Below are positions 17,227 through 25,991 of a DNA stretch of 64,000 nucleotides, one piece after another. Within the stretch, counting starts at the first letter, position 1, and each line of letters opens with the position of its first letter. The DNA comes from Devosia sp. XK-2 (lineage in GTDB: Bacteria > Pseudomonadota > Alphaproteobacteria > Rhizobiales > Devosiaceae), in the NCBI RefSeq assembly GCF_037113415.1, contig NZ_CP146608.1, positions 310,001-374,000 of the forward strand, in the 5' to 3' direction. A program made the translations under genes and the position numbers. The notes under the pieces were generated by a model. The model was not told the DNA's origin, searched no databases, and was given only the letters and a program-made list of their open reading frames with translations.

Positions 17227-17933
17227 CCCTGTTGGAAATCTGCGTGGACGATGCTGATGGCCTCGCTGCTGCCATTGAGGGTGGAGCCGACCGCGTCGAA
17301 CTATGTTCGGTGCTCGAACTGGGCGGGCTCACGCCCATGCCCGGGCTGATGGCGCTGGCTGCCGGTGTCCCAGTGCCGGTGCGGGCCATGATCCGTCCGC
17401 GCGGGGGCGACTTCGTCTTTGGCCCGCGTGATCTCGAGGCCATGTTGGGGGACATTGATGCCGTGCGTCAGTCCGGGCTCGAAGGCGTGGTTCTCGGCGC
17501 CAGCCTCCCCGATGGGCGGCTCGATCTTGCCATGCTGGAGCGGTTGGTCGACGCGGCTGGCGAGATGCCAAAAACCTTGCACCGCGCCTTTGACCTGGTG
17601 CCCGACCTCGCCGAAGCTATCGACCAGGCCATTGCGCTGGGCTTTGATACCATCCTCACCGCCGGGCGGGCCCGCACGGCGCCCGAAGGTATTGCCGATC
17701 TCGCTCTGGCGCATGATTTGGCCGATGGTCGGATCACCATCATGGCGGGCTCTGGGGTTACAGCGGAAACAGCGCCAGCAGTCCTCGCGGCAGCGCCCTT
17801 GGCGGCGCTCCACGGCGCCTGCGGGGAACCAATTCATATCGATTCTGCGCCTGCGGCCCGGCTCGGCTTTGTCAGCCCGACGCGTCGCCGAACCAGTCGC
17901 GACCGTGTAATTGCCCTGAAGGCAGTTCTGTAG
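17223..17933 (+). CDS. cutC: CutC family protein
   Basis: A 236-residue TIM-barrel protein of the CutC family, named for copper homeostasis though direct copper handling is disputed. Diagnostic stretches are LEICVDDADG at the start, GGADRVELCS (about 19-28), VPVRAMIRPRGGDF (about 50-63) and HRAFDLVPD. It is translationally coupled to the ROK kinase. CutC and ROK kinase genes are sometimes found together beside sugar catabolic genes, as here, which hints at a role in sugar metabolism. Confidence 0.88.
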   Translation: MTLLEICVDDADGLAAAIEGGADRVELCSVLELGGLTPMPGLMALAAGVPVPVRAMIRPRGGDFVFGPRDLEAMLGDIDAVRQSGLEGVVLGASLPDGRLDLAMLERLVDAAGEMPKTLHRAFDLVPDLAEAIDQAIALGFDTILTAGRARTAPEGIADLALAHDLADGRITIMAGSGVTAETAPAVLAAAPLAALHGACGEPIHIDSAPAARLGFVSPTRRRTSRDRVIALKAVL

Positions 17934-17964
17934 CGATTGCGAAATCGCCTTCGCCATCAGCGTT

Positions 17965-18657
17965 TTATTCCCATGTCTCCAGCATGGCATTGGCGACAAA
18001 TTCGAGATGCTGTGCCATGGCCTTGCGGGCACCCTCTGCATTGCCGCTGACCACCGAAGCGACGATCGCCTCATGATCTGCCAGAATGTGGTCCCGGACC
18101 TGCCTGAGATCGGCCAGATGCTGGTGGAAACGCCTGTCGACTTCGTCGCTGCGGGCGTTCCACAAGGCCTCGATGGTTTCGCGCAATACCGTATTCTGGC
18201 AGGCATCGGCCAATGTCATATGCATGACTTGATCGCTCTCCGATGACCATTTGTCGTGCACGGTTTCAGCCCGCATCGTCTTGAGCGTTTCGCGAAGCCG
18301 GGCCGTGCCTTCAGGGGAAATGTGCTGGCTGGCCAGAGCCGCTGCTTCCGGTTCGAGCAAGCGACGCACGGCCATGACTTCAAGCGGCGAGGCGCTGAGT
18401 TCGGGCAACCCCAAAGCAGACCCGTCGCGTTGGCGCACAAAGGCGCCCACACCCACGCGCACTTCCACCAGGCCCGCCACTTCGAGCGCGATCAAGGCCT
18501 CCCGCACCGTGGGGCGCGACACGCCAAGGCTCAAGGCCAGATCCCGCTCGGACGGCAACTGCCGGCCCGGCTTGGCCGCCCCGGCTTCGATCTGCTCACG
18601 GATCTGGTCGGCGATCTGGATATAAAGTTTGCGGTTGGATACGGCCTGTAGCTTCAT
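17965..18657 (-). CDS. GntR-family (FadR type) regulator of the sugar operon
   Basis: A 230-residue regulator with an N-terminal winged helix (about 8-72; LALSLGVSRPTVREALIALEVAGLVEV) and an FCD domain (QVMHMTLADACQN and HEAIV carry the usual metal histidines). The start MKLQAVSN at 18657 is preferred because GAGGGGA lies just upstream; six more codons are open. It is divergent from the ABC importer at 18802, and a FadR-type operator sits between them, so it most likely represses that unit until a sugar acid binds. Confidence 0.88.
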   Translation of the reverse strand: MKLQAVSNRKLYIQIADQIREQIEAGAAKPGRQLPSERDLALSLGVSRPTVREALIALEVAGLVEVRVGVGAFVRQRDGSALGLPELSASPLEVMAVRRLLEPEAAALASQHISPEGTARLRETLKTMRAETVHDKWSSESDQVMHMTLADACQNTVLRETIEALWNARSDEVDRRFHQHLADLRQVRDHILADHEAIVASVVSGNAEGARKAMAQHLEFVANAMLETWE

Positions 18658-18701
18658 GATTTTCCCCTCGCCCACTCATAACCACACTGGCATTGCCTGT
18701 C

Positions 18702-18722
18702 TACTGGTCTGACCACTTGACA
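18702..18722. promoter_or_regulatory. FadR-type operator overlapping a -35 box
   Basis: ACTGGTC-T-GACCACT (18703-18717) fits the GntR/FadR-subfamily consensus ACTGGTCNGACCAGT with one mismatch. It abuts a perfect TTGACA (18717-18722) that can serve as -35 for the rightward ABC operon; the -10 region is weak. Repression by the adjacent GntR protein would block this promoter. Confidence 0.68.
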
Positions 18723-18801
18723 GCTTGACTGGCTTGCCATTAGCTCTACTCATGCCAAGAGCCCGCAAGCAAGCCGGGCCAGGCTCAGGGAGGTTGCATA
18801 T

Positions 18802-20361
18802 ATGCTGGGATCGACGCCCGAAGCGGTGACAAGGACCGTGCCGCTGGTCGAGATGCGCAATATCGACAAGTCGTTTCCCGGCGTCCGCGCGCTCAGCCAG
18901 GCGCAGTTCGAATTGCTGCCCGGCGAAGTACATGCCCTGATGGGCGAGAATGGCGCGGGCAAGTCCACCCTGATGAAGGTGCTGTCCGGCGTTTATGCCC
19001 GCGATGGCGGCGAGGTGAAGCTGGACGGACGCCCGGTGGAGATCACCTCACCACGCGAGGCCCAGGACGCCGGCATTTCCATCATTCATCAGGAACTGGC
19101 CCTGATGCGGGACCTGACCGCTGCGCAAAACATCTTTATCGGCCGCGAGCCGCGCCGCTTCGGCCTTCTCGATGAAGGTCAGCTCAATCGCGATGCGGCG
19201 GCCATCTTCGCCTCGATGAACCTCAATCTCGAACCCACCGTGCCGGTCGAGAGCCTGACCATTGCCAAACAGCAAATGGTCGAAATCGCCAAGGCCCTGT
19301 CCTACCGCTCCAAGGTCCTGATCATGGACGAGCCGACGGCGGCCTTGAACGACGCTGAGATTGCCGAGCTCTTTGCCATCATCAATCGGCTCAAGGCCGA
19401 GGGTGTCGGCATTGTCTACATTTCCCACAAGATGGATGAGATCAAACGGATCTCGGATCGTGTCACCATCATGCGCGATGGCGAATATGTCGGCACCGTT
19501 CCGGCAGCCGACACGCCTATCGAGACCATCATTTCCATGATGGTGGGGCGTACCCTGACAAATGACACCCTGGTCATTCCCGATACCAGCAACCAGCCCC
19601 TGGCGCTTGAGGTCAAGGGTCTCAATCGCGGCCGGGAAATCCGGGATGTGAGCTTTTCGGTGCGCCAGGGTGAAATTCTCGGCTTTGCCGGCCTGATGGG
19701 CGCGGGGCGCACCGAAGTGGCGCGCGCCATTTTCGGGGCCGATCGCCGCGATAGCGGCGAGGTCTGGGTGCATGGCCAGCGCGTCGATATCGCCACTCCC
19801 CGCGACGCCGTAGCCAAGGGCATTGGCTATCTCTCCGAAGATCGCAAACTTTTCGGCCTCGCCACTGGTCTCGATGTCCGCAACAATATCGCCCTGGCCA
19901 GCCTTGATCGCTTCACCGGTCCTGTTGGTGTACTCAATGAAGCGGGCATGGAAACGGCGGCCAAGGACTATATCCGCCAGCTCACCATCAAGACCCCGAG
20001 CGATACCCAGGAAGCGCGCCTGCTCTCAGGCGGCAACCAGCAAAAGGTGGTCATCGCCAAATGGCTGCTGCGCGATTGCGATATCCTGATCTTCGACGAG
20101 CCGACCCGCGGCATCGACGTGGGCGCCAAATCGGAAATCTACAAGCTCCTCAACAATCTGGCGGCTCAGGGCAAGGCCATCATCGTCATCTCCTCGGAAC
20201 TGCCTGAAATCCTCAGGCTCTCGCACCGCATCGCGGTGATGTGCGAGGGGCGCTTGACCGGCGTTCTGCCCGGTGGCGCCAGCCAGGAAGAAATCATGCA
20301 CCTGGCCACCATGCGTGAGGCGGCCATGGTGCCCGATGAGGAGTTGCGCCATGCCGGCTAA
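18802..20361 (+). CDS. Sugar ABC transporter ATP-binding protein (RbsA type)
   Basis: A 519-residue fusion of two nucleotide-binding domains, the hallmark of CUT2 monosaccharide importers. The first has GENGAGKST (about residues 50-58), [15 protein letters not shown] as variant signature and [10 protein letters not shown] as Walker B. The second has the degenerate GLMGAGRTE typical of the family, LSGGNQQK and [11 protein letters not shown]. It is the first gene after the FadR-type operator and is followed by permease, binding protein, SDR and fuconate dehydratase. Confidence 0.93.
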   Translation: MLGSTPEAVTRTVPLVEMRNIDKSFPGVRALSQAQFELLPGEVHALMGENGAGKSTLMKVLSGVYARDGGEVKLDGRPVEITSPREAQDAGISIIHQELALMRDLTAAQNIFIGREPRRFGLLDEGQLNRDAAAIFASMNLNLEPTVPVESLTIAKQQMVEIAKALSYRSKVLIMDEPTAALNDAEIAELFAIINRLKAEGVGIVYISHKMDEIKRISDRVTIMRDGEYVGTVPAADTPIETIISMMVGRTLTNDTLVIPDTSNQPLALEVKGLNRGREIRDVSFSVRQGEILGFAGLMGAGRTEVARAIFGADRRDSGEVWVHGQRVDIATPRDAVAKGIGYLSEDRKLFGLATGLDVRNNIALASLDRFTGPVGVLNEAGMETAAKDYIRQLTIKTPSDTQEARLLSGGNQQKVVIAKWLLRDCDILIFDEPTRGIDVGAKSEIYKLLNNLAAQGKAIIVISSELPEILRLSHRIAVMCEGRLTGVLPGGASQEEIMHLATMREAAMVPDEELRHAG

Positions 20362-20468
20362 GACCATTCTGGCCAAGATTCAGACGCCAACATTTATCGC
20401 ATGCCATGCCCCGCAGAGGGCAGAGGCCAAGAATGGGCGGACACCGCGCCCACGACCGGAGGACACCA

Positions 20469-21464
20469 ATGACTGATACTGCCGCGCCCGCGCAAAAATC
20501 CGGTATTCGCATCACCGGCGCATTCCATCGCCTGCTCGCCTTTTCGGGGTTGATGGCGCTGGTCGTTGTGTTCTCTCTGGCCTCGCCCAACTTTATGCAG
20601 ACCCAGAATATCCTGGCCATCCTGCAGGCCACGTCGGTCAATGGCGTGCTCGCCATCGCCGCAACACTGGTCATCATTACCGGCGGTATCGACCTCAGCG
20701 TGGGCACGCTCATGACTTTCTGCGCGGTGATCGCCGGTGTGGTCCTGACCTATTGGGGGCTGCCCCTGCCGCTGGGTATTCTCGGCGCCATTCTGGCCGG
20801 CACCACCAGTGGCCTCATCTCGGGCACTGTCATTGCCAAACTCAAAGTGCCGCCCTTCATTGCCACTTTGGGCATGATGCTGATCCTCAAGGGTCTGTCG
20901 CTGGTCATCTCGGGCACCCGGCCCATCTATTTCAACGACACCCCCGGCTTCAGCCAGATTTCCCTGGGCTCGGTTCTGGGCACAATCGTGCCGGGCCTGC
21001 CCATTCCCAATGGCGTGTTGATCCTGTTTGCCGTGGCAATCCTTGCCGCCTTCATTTTGGGGAAGACCGCGCTGGGCCGCTACACTTTCGCGCTCGGTTC
21101 CAACGAAGAGGCGGTGCGCCTCTCCGGCGTCAATGTCGATCGCTGGAAGATCGCCGTCTATGCCACTGCCGGCTCCATTTGTGGGGTCGCGGGCCTGCTC
21201 ATTGCCAGCCGGCTCAATTCGGCCCAGCCCGCCCTCGGCCAGGGCTATGAGCTCGACGCCATCGCGGCCGTGGTTATCGGCGGCACCTCGCTTTCGGGCG
21301 GACGCGGCACCGTGCTTGGCACCTTGATCGGCGCGCTCATCATTTCCGTGCTGGCCAATGGCCTGCGCATTCTTTCAGTGGCTCAGGAATGGCAGACGGT
21401 TGTCACCGGCACCATCATCATCCTGGCCGTCTATGCCGATATACTGCGGCGCCGCAAACTTTAG
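20469..21464 (+). CDS. Sugar ABC transporter permease (RbsC type)
   Basis: A 331-residue membrane protein with about 8-10 hydrophobic segments and the CUT2 permease motif GIDLSVG (about residues 75-81), plus GRYTFALGSNEEAVRLSGV near residue 205. Start ATG 20469 (MTDTAAP) follows GGAGGACACCA; the frame is open 21 codons further 5' but without a ribosome site. Two copies would form the channel served by the ATPase upstream. Confidence 0.93.
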   Translation: MTDTAAPAQKSGIRITGAFHRLLAFSGLMALVVVFSLASPNFMQTQNILAILQATSVNGVLAIAATLVIITGGIDLSVGTLMTFCAVIAGVVLTYWGLPLPLGILGAILAGTTSGLISGTVIAKLKVPPFIATLGMMLILKGLSLVISGTRPIYFNDTPGFSQISLGSVLGTIVPGLPIPNGVLILFAVAILAAFILGKTALGRYTFALGSNEEAVRLSGVNVDRWKIAVYATAGSICGVAGLLIASRLNSAQPALGQGYELDAIAAVVIGGTSLSGGRGTVLGTLIGALIISVLANGLRILSVAQEWQTVVTGTIIILAVYADILRRRKL

Positions 21465-21550
21465 GCGCCGATCATCCACCGCGCATCCGCGCCAATAAGA
21501 GGCACGTCCAAATGCCCGCAACGATCTCAGTAGCATGTGGGAGGATTACC

Positions 21551-22495
21551 ATGCTCAATCGCCGTACCCTGCTCGGCGCGCTCAGCGCCATGGCCATGTT
21601 GGCCGCCAGCGGCCCCGTCATGGCTCAGGAACAATATGATATCGCACTGATCTCCAAGGGCTTCCAGCACCAGTTCTGGCAGGCCGTGAAGGCAGGTGCC
21701 GATCAGGCCGCCGCCGATCTGGGCGTAACCGTCACCTTCGAAGGTCCGGAAACCGAAAGCCAGGTCGACCGCCAGATGGACATGCTGGCCGCGGCCCTGT
21801 CCCGCAAGCCCGATGCCATCGGCTTTGCCGCCCTTGACAGCCAGGCTGCGACGCCATTGCTCCAGCAGGCCCAGGATGCCGGCATTCCGGTCATCGCCTT
21901 CGATAGTGGCGTTGATAGCGACATTCCGCTCACCACCGCCACCACCGACAACGTGGCTGCTGCCGCGCTGGCGGCCGACGTCATGGCCGAACTGATCGGC
22001 GGCGAAGGCAAAGTGGCCATTGTGGCCCACGACCAGACCAGCCGCACCGGCATCGATCGGGTGGAAGGTTTCTCCAACCGCGTCAAGGAAGCCTATCCCA
22101 ATATTGAGATCGTTTCGGTCCAATATGGTGGCGGCGACCAATTGCAGTCGACCGAAATCACCAAGTCGATCCTCTTGGCCAATCCCGATCTCAAGGGCAT
22201 TTTCGGTGCCAATGAGGGCTCGGTCCTGGGCGTTGCCAATGGCAAGCAGGAACTGGGTAGCGATATCGTGGTCATTGGCTATGACTCCGGCGCCGCTCAG
22301 AAGGCCTTCATCGAAAGCGGTGTGATCGCCGGCGCCATCACCCAGAATCCGGTGGGCATCGGCTACCAGACCGTGCAGGCGGCTGTGAGCGCGCTCAAGG
22401 GCGAAGAACTGCCCCCGATCATCGACACCGGCTTCTACTATTACAACAAGGACAATATGGACGATCCCAAGATCGCCGCTGTCCTTTACGATTGA
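21551..22495 (+). CDS. Sugar ABC transporter periplasmic binding protein (RbsB type)
   Basis: A 314-residue protein starting MLNRRTLLGALSAM, with a signal peptide to about residue 26 (PVMAQ). It is followed by the type-I periplasmic binding fold of monosaccharide importers (YDIALISKGFQHQFWQAV, VIAFDSGVDS, IFGANEGSVLG, VIGYDSG). A GGGAGGA site fixes the start. The sugar may be L-fucose, by inference from the two following catabolic genes. Confidence 0.92.
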   Translation: MLNRRTLLGALSAMAMLAASGPVMAQEQYDIALISKGFQHQFWQAVKAGADQAAADLGVTVTFEGPETESQVDRQMDMLAAALSRKPDAIGFAALDSQAATPLLQQAQDAGIPVIAFDSGVDSDIPLTTATTDNVAAAALAADVMAELIGGEGKVAIVAHDQTSRTGIDRVEGFSNRVKEAYPNIEIVSVQYGGGDQLQSTEITKSILLANPDLKGIFGANEGSVLGVANGKQELGSDIVVIGYDSGAAQKAFIESGVIAGAITQNPVGIGYQTVQAAVSALKGEELPPIIDTGFYYYNKDNMDDPKIAAVLYD

Positions 22496-22557
22496 TTTCC
22501 TCCGGGTCGGGCGGTTCTCCCAACGGCCGCCCGGCCCAACTTTGTTCAGGACCAACC

Positions 22558-23289
22558 ATGACTGACCTTTCCGGAAAGATTGTGCTTATCACCGCCGCTG
22601 CCCAAGGCATCGGCCGCGCTTCGGCCGAAGCTTTTGCTCGGGCCGGCGCTCGCGTGATCGCCACTGACATTAATGAGGCGCTGCTTTCAGAGCTTGATGG
22701 CACACCCAATGTCACGACGCGGCGCCTTGATGTGCTTTCCGACCCTGCCGTCCGGGAGGCGGTGGCCGAGATCGGTCAAATCGACGTGCTCTTTAACTGC
22801 GCCGGTGTCGTCCATAATGGCACCCTGCTCGAAATGAGCGACAGTGATCTCGACTTCGCGCTCGATCTCAATGTCAGGGCGCAGATCCGCACCATACGCG
22901 CGGTTCTCCCGCAAATGCTGGAGCGCAAAGACGGCGCCATCATCAATATGGCCACGGTTGCCTCATCCATAAAAGGCGTGCCCAACCGTGCCGCCTATAC
23001 CATTTCCAAGGCCGCCGTGGTGGGCCTCACCAAATCCATCGCTGCCGACTACACCACGTCCAATATTCGCGTGAACGCCATTTGCCCCGGAACCGTTGAT
23101 AGCCCCAGCCTCCACGAGCGCTGGAAGGCCACGGGGGATTTTGAGGGCGCCCGCAAAGCCTTTATTGCCCGCCAGCCTATCGGCCGTATTGCCCGCCCCG
23201 AAGAGGTGGCGGACCTGGCCGTCTATCTGGCCGGCGCCACCTACACCACTGGCCAGGTTCACATCATCGACGGCGGCTGGACGGCTTAG
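22558..23289 (+). CDS. SDR dehydrogenase, probable 2-keto-3-deoxy-L-fuconate dehydrogenase
   Basis: A 243-residue classical short-chain dehydrogenase: TAAAQGIGRA (about 12-21) binds NAD, NCAG follows at about 81, and the catalytic triad is in MATVASS and YTISKAA. It is strikingly like the DHRS6/BDH2 and Xanthomonas type (DINEALLSELDG, AVVGLTKSIAADY, CPGTVDSPSL). In Xanthomonas this enzyme oxidises 2-keto-3-deoxy-L-fuconate to the 2,4-diketo acid. The next gene, an L-fuconate dehydratase, makes that substrate, which supports the call. Confidence 0.8.
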   Translation: MTDLSGKIVLITAAAQGIGRASAEAFARAGARVIATDINEALLSELDGTPNVTTRRLDVLSDPAVREAVAEIGQIDVLFNCAGVVHNGTLLEMSDSDLDFALDLNVRAQIRTIRAVLPQMLERKDGAIINMATVASSIKGVPNRAAYTISKAAVVGLTKSIAADYTTSNIRVNAICPGTVDSPSLHERWKATGDFEGARKAFIARQPIGRIARPEEVADLAVYLAGATYTTGQVHIIDGGWTA

Positions 23290-23317
23290 GTCATGTCGCC
23301 CTTCCGCTGAGGCCGGC

Positions 23318-23455
23318 CTGCTTTTCTTCTCCCCTGAGGGGAGAAGGTGGCCCGCAGGGCCGGATGAGGGGTTCAGCGCCGCGTTCAATGCGATGGGCTT
23401 TCACCCCTCACCCCAACCCTCTCCCCTGAGGGGCGAGGGGGCGCTGGAGCCGATA
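23318..23455. repeat. REP-type element inside the fucose operon
   Basis: CTTCTCCCCTGAGGGGAGAAG at about 23326 and CCTCTCCCCTGAGGGGCGAGG at about 23424 flank the facing GGATGAGGGGTT and CACCCCTCACCCC. The CTCTCCCC-TGAG type is a second family beside the CTCCCCCTTGAG type, and also appears at 52400 and 62340. Confidence 0.65.
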
Positions 23456-23489
23456 CGTGCCTGTGCAATTGCCAAATCAGATGCAGAAA

Positions 23490-24764
23490 ATGACAAAAAT
23501 CATCTCTCTCACCACCCACGACCTCCGCTTCCCAACCTCCCAGTCGCTCGATGGGTCGGATGCCATGAACCCCGATCCCGATTATTCGGCCGCCTATGTG
23601 GTGCTGGGCACCGACAGCGCGCTGGAGGGGCATGGCCTGACCTTCACCATTGGTCGCGGCAATGAAGTGGTCGTGGCCGCAATCAAGGCCCTGACAGATC
23701 GCGTCACCGGCCTCGATCTTGACTGGATCGAAGCCGATCCCGGCCGCTTCTGGCGCCACATGACCGGCGATAGCCAGCTCCGCTGGATCGGTCCGGACAA
23801 GGGCGCCATGCACCTGGCGACCGGCGCCGTGGTCAATGCGGTCTGGGACCTCCTGGCCAAGCGAGCCAATAAGCCTGTCTGGCTCTATGTCAGCGAAATG
23901 AGCCCCGAACAGCTCGTTTCGATCATCGATTTCCGTTATCTGACCGACGCCATTACCCCCGCCGAGGCGCTGGCCATCTTCCGCAAGGCCGAGGCAGGCA
24001 AAGCCGAGCGCATCGCCAAGCTGCGCGCCGAAGGCTATCCCTGCTACACCACCTCGGCAGGCTGGCTGGGCTATTCCAATGAGAAGCTGACGCGCCTGGC
24101 CAAAGAGGCGGTGGAAAGCGGCTTTACCCATATCAAGATGAAGGTGGGGCGCGACCTCGACGACGATATTCGCCGCCTCGAAATCGTCCGCGCCATCATG
24201 GGCCCCGACCGCTATCTGATGATCGATGCCAACCAGGTCTGGGAGGTCGATCAGGCCATTGATTGGGTGAACCAGCTCAAGCGCTTCAACCCCTATTTCA
24301 TCGAGGAGCCGACCAGCCCCGACGACGTCGAAGGCCACCGGAAAATCCGCGAGGCCATCGCCCCGGTCAAGGTTGCCACCGGCGAAATGTGCCAGAACCG
24401 TATTCTCTTCAAGCAGTTCATCACCCGCGACGCCATTGACGTGGTGCAGATCGACGCCTGCCGCATTGGCGGCCTGAACGAGGTGCTTTCCGTGCTGCTG
24501 ATGGCCGCCAAATATGGCAAGCCGGTTTGGCCCCATGCTGGCGGCGTGGGCCTTTGCGAATATGTGCAGCACCTTTCTATGATCGACTATCTGGCGGTCT
24601 CGGGGGAGAAAGAGGGCAGGGTGATCGAATTTGTCGACCACTTGCACGAGCACTTCCTCGATCCCTGCGTCATCCAGGGCGCCGCCTATATGCCGCCGGA
24701 AAGCCCGGGCTTTTCCATCGAGATGAAACCCGCCTCCATCGCAGAGAACACGTTCCGCGGCTGA
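23490..24764 (+). CDS. L-fuconate dehydratase (enolase superfamily)
   Basis: FucD dehydrates L-fuconate to 2-keto-3-deoxy-L-fuconate. The 424-residue protein begins [17 protein letters not shown] with [19 protein letters not shown], essentially the known Xanthomonas FucD start, which is why ATG 23490 was chosen over 23481 and 23457. Enolase-superfamily landmarks follow: a KMKVG lysine (about 220), metal ligands in MIDANQ, EEPTSP and ATGEMCQ, and the general-acid region [12 protein letters not shown]. It lies 200 bases after the SDR, across a repeat element. Confidence 0.92.
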   Translation: MTKIISLTTHDLRFPTSQSLDGSDAMNPDPDYSAAYVVLGTDSALEGHGLTFTIGRGNEVVVAAIKALTDRVTGLDLDWIEADPGRFWRHMTGDSQLRWIGPDKGAMHLATGAVVNAVWDLLAKRANKPVWLYVSEMSPEQLVSIIDFRYLTDAITPAEALAIFRKAEAGKAERIAKLRAEGYPCYTTSAGWLGYSNEKLTRLAKEAVESGFTHIKMKVGRDLDDDIRRLEIVRAIMGPDRYLMIDANQVWEVDQAIDWVNQLKRFNPYFIEEPTSPDDVEGHRKIREAIAPVKVATGEMCQNRILFKQFITRDAIDVVQIDACRIGGLNEVLSVLLMAAKYGKPVWPHAGGVGLCEYVQHLSMIDYLAVSGEKEGRVIEFVDHLHEHFLDPCVIQGAAYMPPESPGFSIEMKPASIAENTFRG

Positions 24765-25532
24765 TTAGCTGGCGCTCGTCTCGATGAGGCGAGTGCCGCT
24801 TTCCGCGCAGACCTGCCGGATGGAATCGAGCGGGCAGGCATCGGTGATAAAGCTATGGGCCTGGCTCACATGCCCGATCCGCACCGGGGCGGTGCGGGTG
24901 AACTTGGTCTGGTCCGCTACCAGAATGACATGGCGCGCATTGGCCATGATCGCCTGCGCCACCTTCACCTCGCGATAATCAAAATCGAGCAGCGCCCCGT
25001 CCGGGTCGATGGCGGAAACCCCGATCACGGCAAAATCCACCTTGAACTGCCGGATGAAATCGACCGCGGCCTCGCCCACAATGCCCCCGTCGCTGGGCCG
25101 CACGACGCCGCCGGCAATCACCACCTCCACCGAGGGCACGACACGCAGGTGATTGGCGACATTGATATTGTTGGTAATGACCATGAGCCCGCGATGGTCG
25201 GCCAGCGCCTGGCTCACCGCCTCGGTGGTGGTGCCGATATTGATAAAGAGCGACGCATTGTCGGGAATTAGTGCCGCTGCCGCCCGGCCGATTGCGCGCT
25301 TTTCGGTCGGTGCGATCTGCCGCCGCGCTTCATATTCGACATTTTCCACGCCCGAGGGGTGCATGGCCCCGCCATGGGTGCGCTTGAGCGCGCCCCGGTC
25401 GCACAGAATGTTGAGGTCCTTGCGAATGGTTTGCGGCGTGACGTCAAAGGCCAATACCAGCTCTTCGACGCTGACCTCCCCCTGCTGGCGTGCCAACTCG
25501 ACAATCTTCGCCTGCCGCATTGTGGGGGTCAT
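24765..25532 (-). CDS. DeoR/GlpR-family transcriptional repressor
   Basis: A 255-residue DeoR-family regulator with an N-terminal helix-turn-helix (about 8-55; VSVEELVLAFDVTPQTIRKDLNILCD, then KRTHGGA) and a C-terminal sugar-phosphate sensor domain (LFINIGTTTEAVSQAL, ITNNINVA, IAGGVVR). The 3' end meets fuconate dehydratase tail-to-tail. ATG 25532 follows AAGGGAGAG. The 11-bp palindrome at 25544-25572 lies directly before its ribosome site, so it very probably represses itself; other targets are not evident. Confidence 0.9.
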   Translation of the reverse strand: MTPTMRQAKIVELARQQGEVSVEELVLAFDVTPQTIRKDLNILCDRGALKRTHGGAMHPSGVENVEYEARRQIAPTEKRAIGRAAAALIPDNASLFINIGTTTEAVSQALADHRGLMVITNNINVANHLRVVPSVEVVIAGGVVRPSDGGIVGEAAVDFIRQFKVDFAVIGVSAIDPDGALLDFDYREVKVAQAIMANARHVILVADQTKFTRTAPVRIGHVSQAHSFITDACPLDSIRQVCAESGTRLIETSAS

Positions 25533-25543
25533 ATATGCGCTCT

Positions 25544-25572
25544 CCCTTTCGTTTGGTGCTTAAACGAAAGGG
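25544..25572. promoter_or_regulatory. DeoR-type operator
   Basis: CCCTTTCGTTT (25544-25554) and AAACGAAAGGG (25562-25572) are perfect inverted arms with a 7-base spacer. TTTCGTTT-type half-sites are the usual recognition elements of GlpR/DeoR proteins. It overlaps the Shine-Dalgarno region of the leftward DeoR gene. Confidence 0.75.
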
Positions 25573-25598
25573 TGGCGGGTGGGAAGGGTGGTTTCAGC

Positions 25599-25883
25599 TC
25601 AGTCCTTTTTGACTTCCAGTAGCGCCCTTTGCCGGAAGAAACGCCGTTCAGCCTCTTTTGTCTTTTTGCCGGCCCAATACATGAAAACTGATAGGGCAAA
25701 GAAAAAAAGGCCGAAAATCAAGCACGCAGTAACGGTCAAAAAGAACACGAAGGGTTGGGCCGTCTGGCTTATATAGCCAGACGCGTGACGGCCGAGCTCC
25801 CGTACGTGACCAGACAGGAGACCCTGAGCTGCTAGAAACAGGCCGATCGTACCAAGGATCAAAAAGACCAGGCTTCCCCACAT
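25599..25883 (-). CDS. Small two-helix membrane protein of unknown function
   Basis: The 94-residue product from ATG 25883 (after GAAGGGGGCGAC) has two hydrophobic segments (about 4-20 and 44-66) and a basic C-terminal tail (WAGKKTKEAERRFFRQRALLEVKKD in part). I do not recognise the family. The T- and A-richer codon use in the second helix differs a little from the neighbours. It lies 108 bases after the M81 peptidase on the same strand and could be the last gene of that unit. Confidence 0.55.
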   Translation of the reverse strand: MWGSLVFLILGTIGLFLAAQGLLSGHVRELGRHASGYISQTAQPFVFFLTVTACLIFGLFFFALSVFMYWAGKKTKEAERRFFRQRALLEVKKD

Positions 25884-25991
25884 CGTCGCCCCCTTCGCCA
25901 AAGCTCGAATTTAGGACTAATGGGGCGATGCGGTTGCGGCAAACGCTAAGGGCTGGCTTGCCTAACGCAAGGCAAAAGGCGTTCGGCAGAT

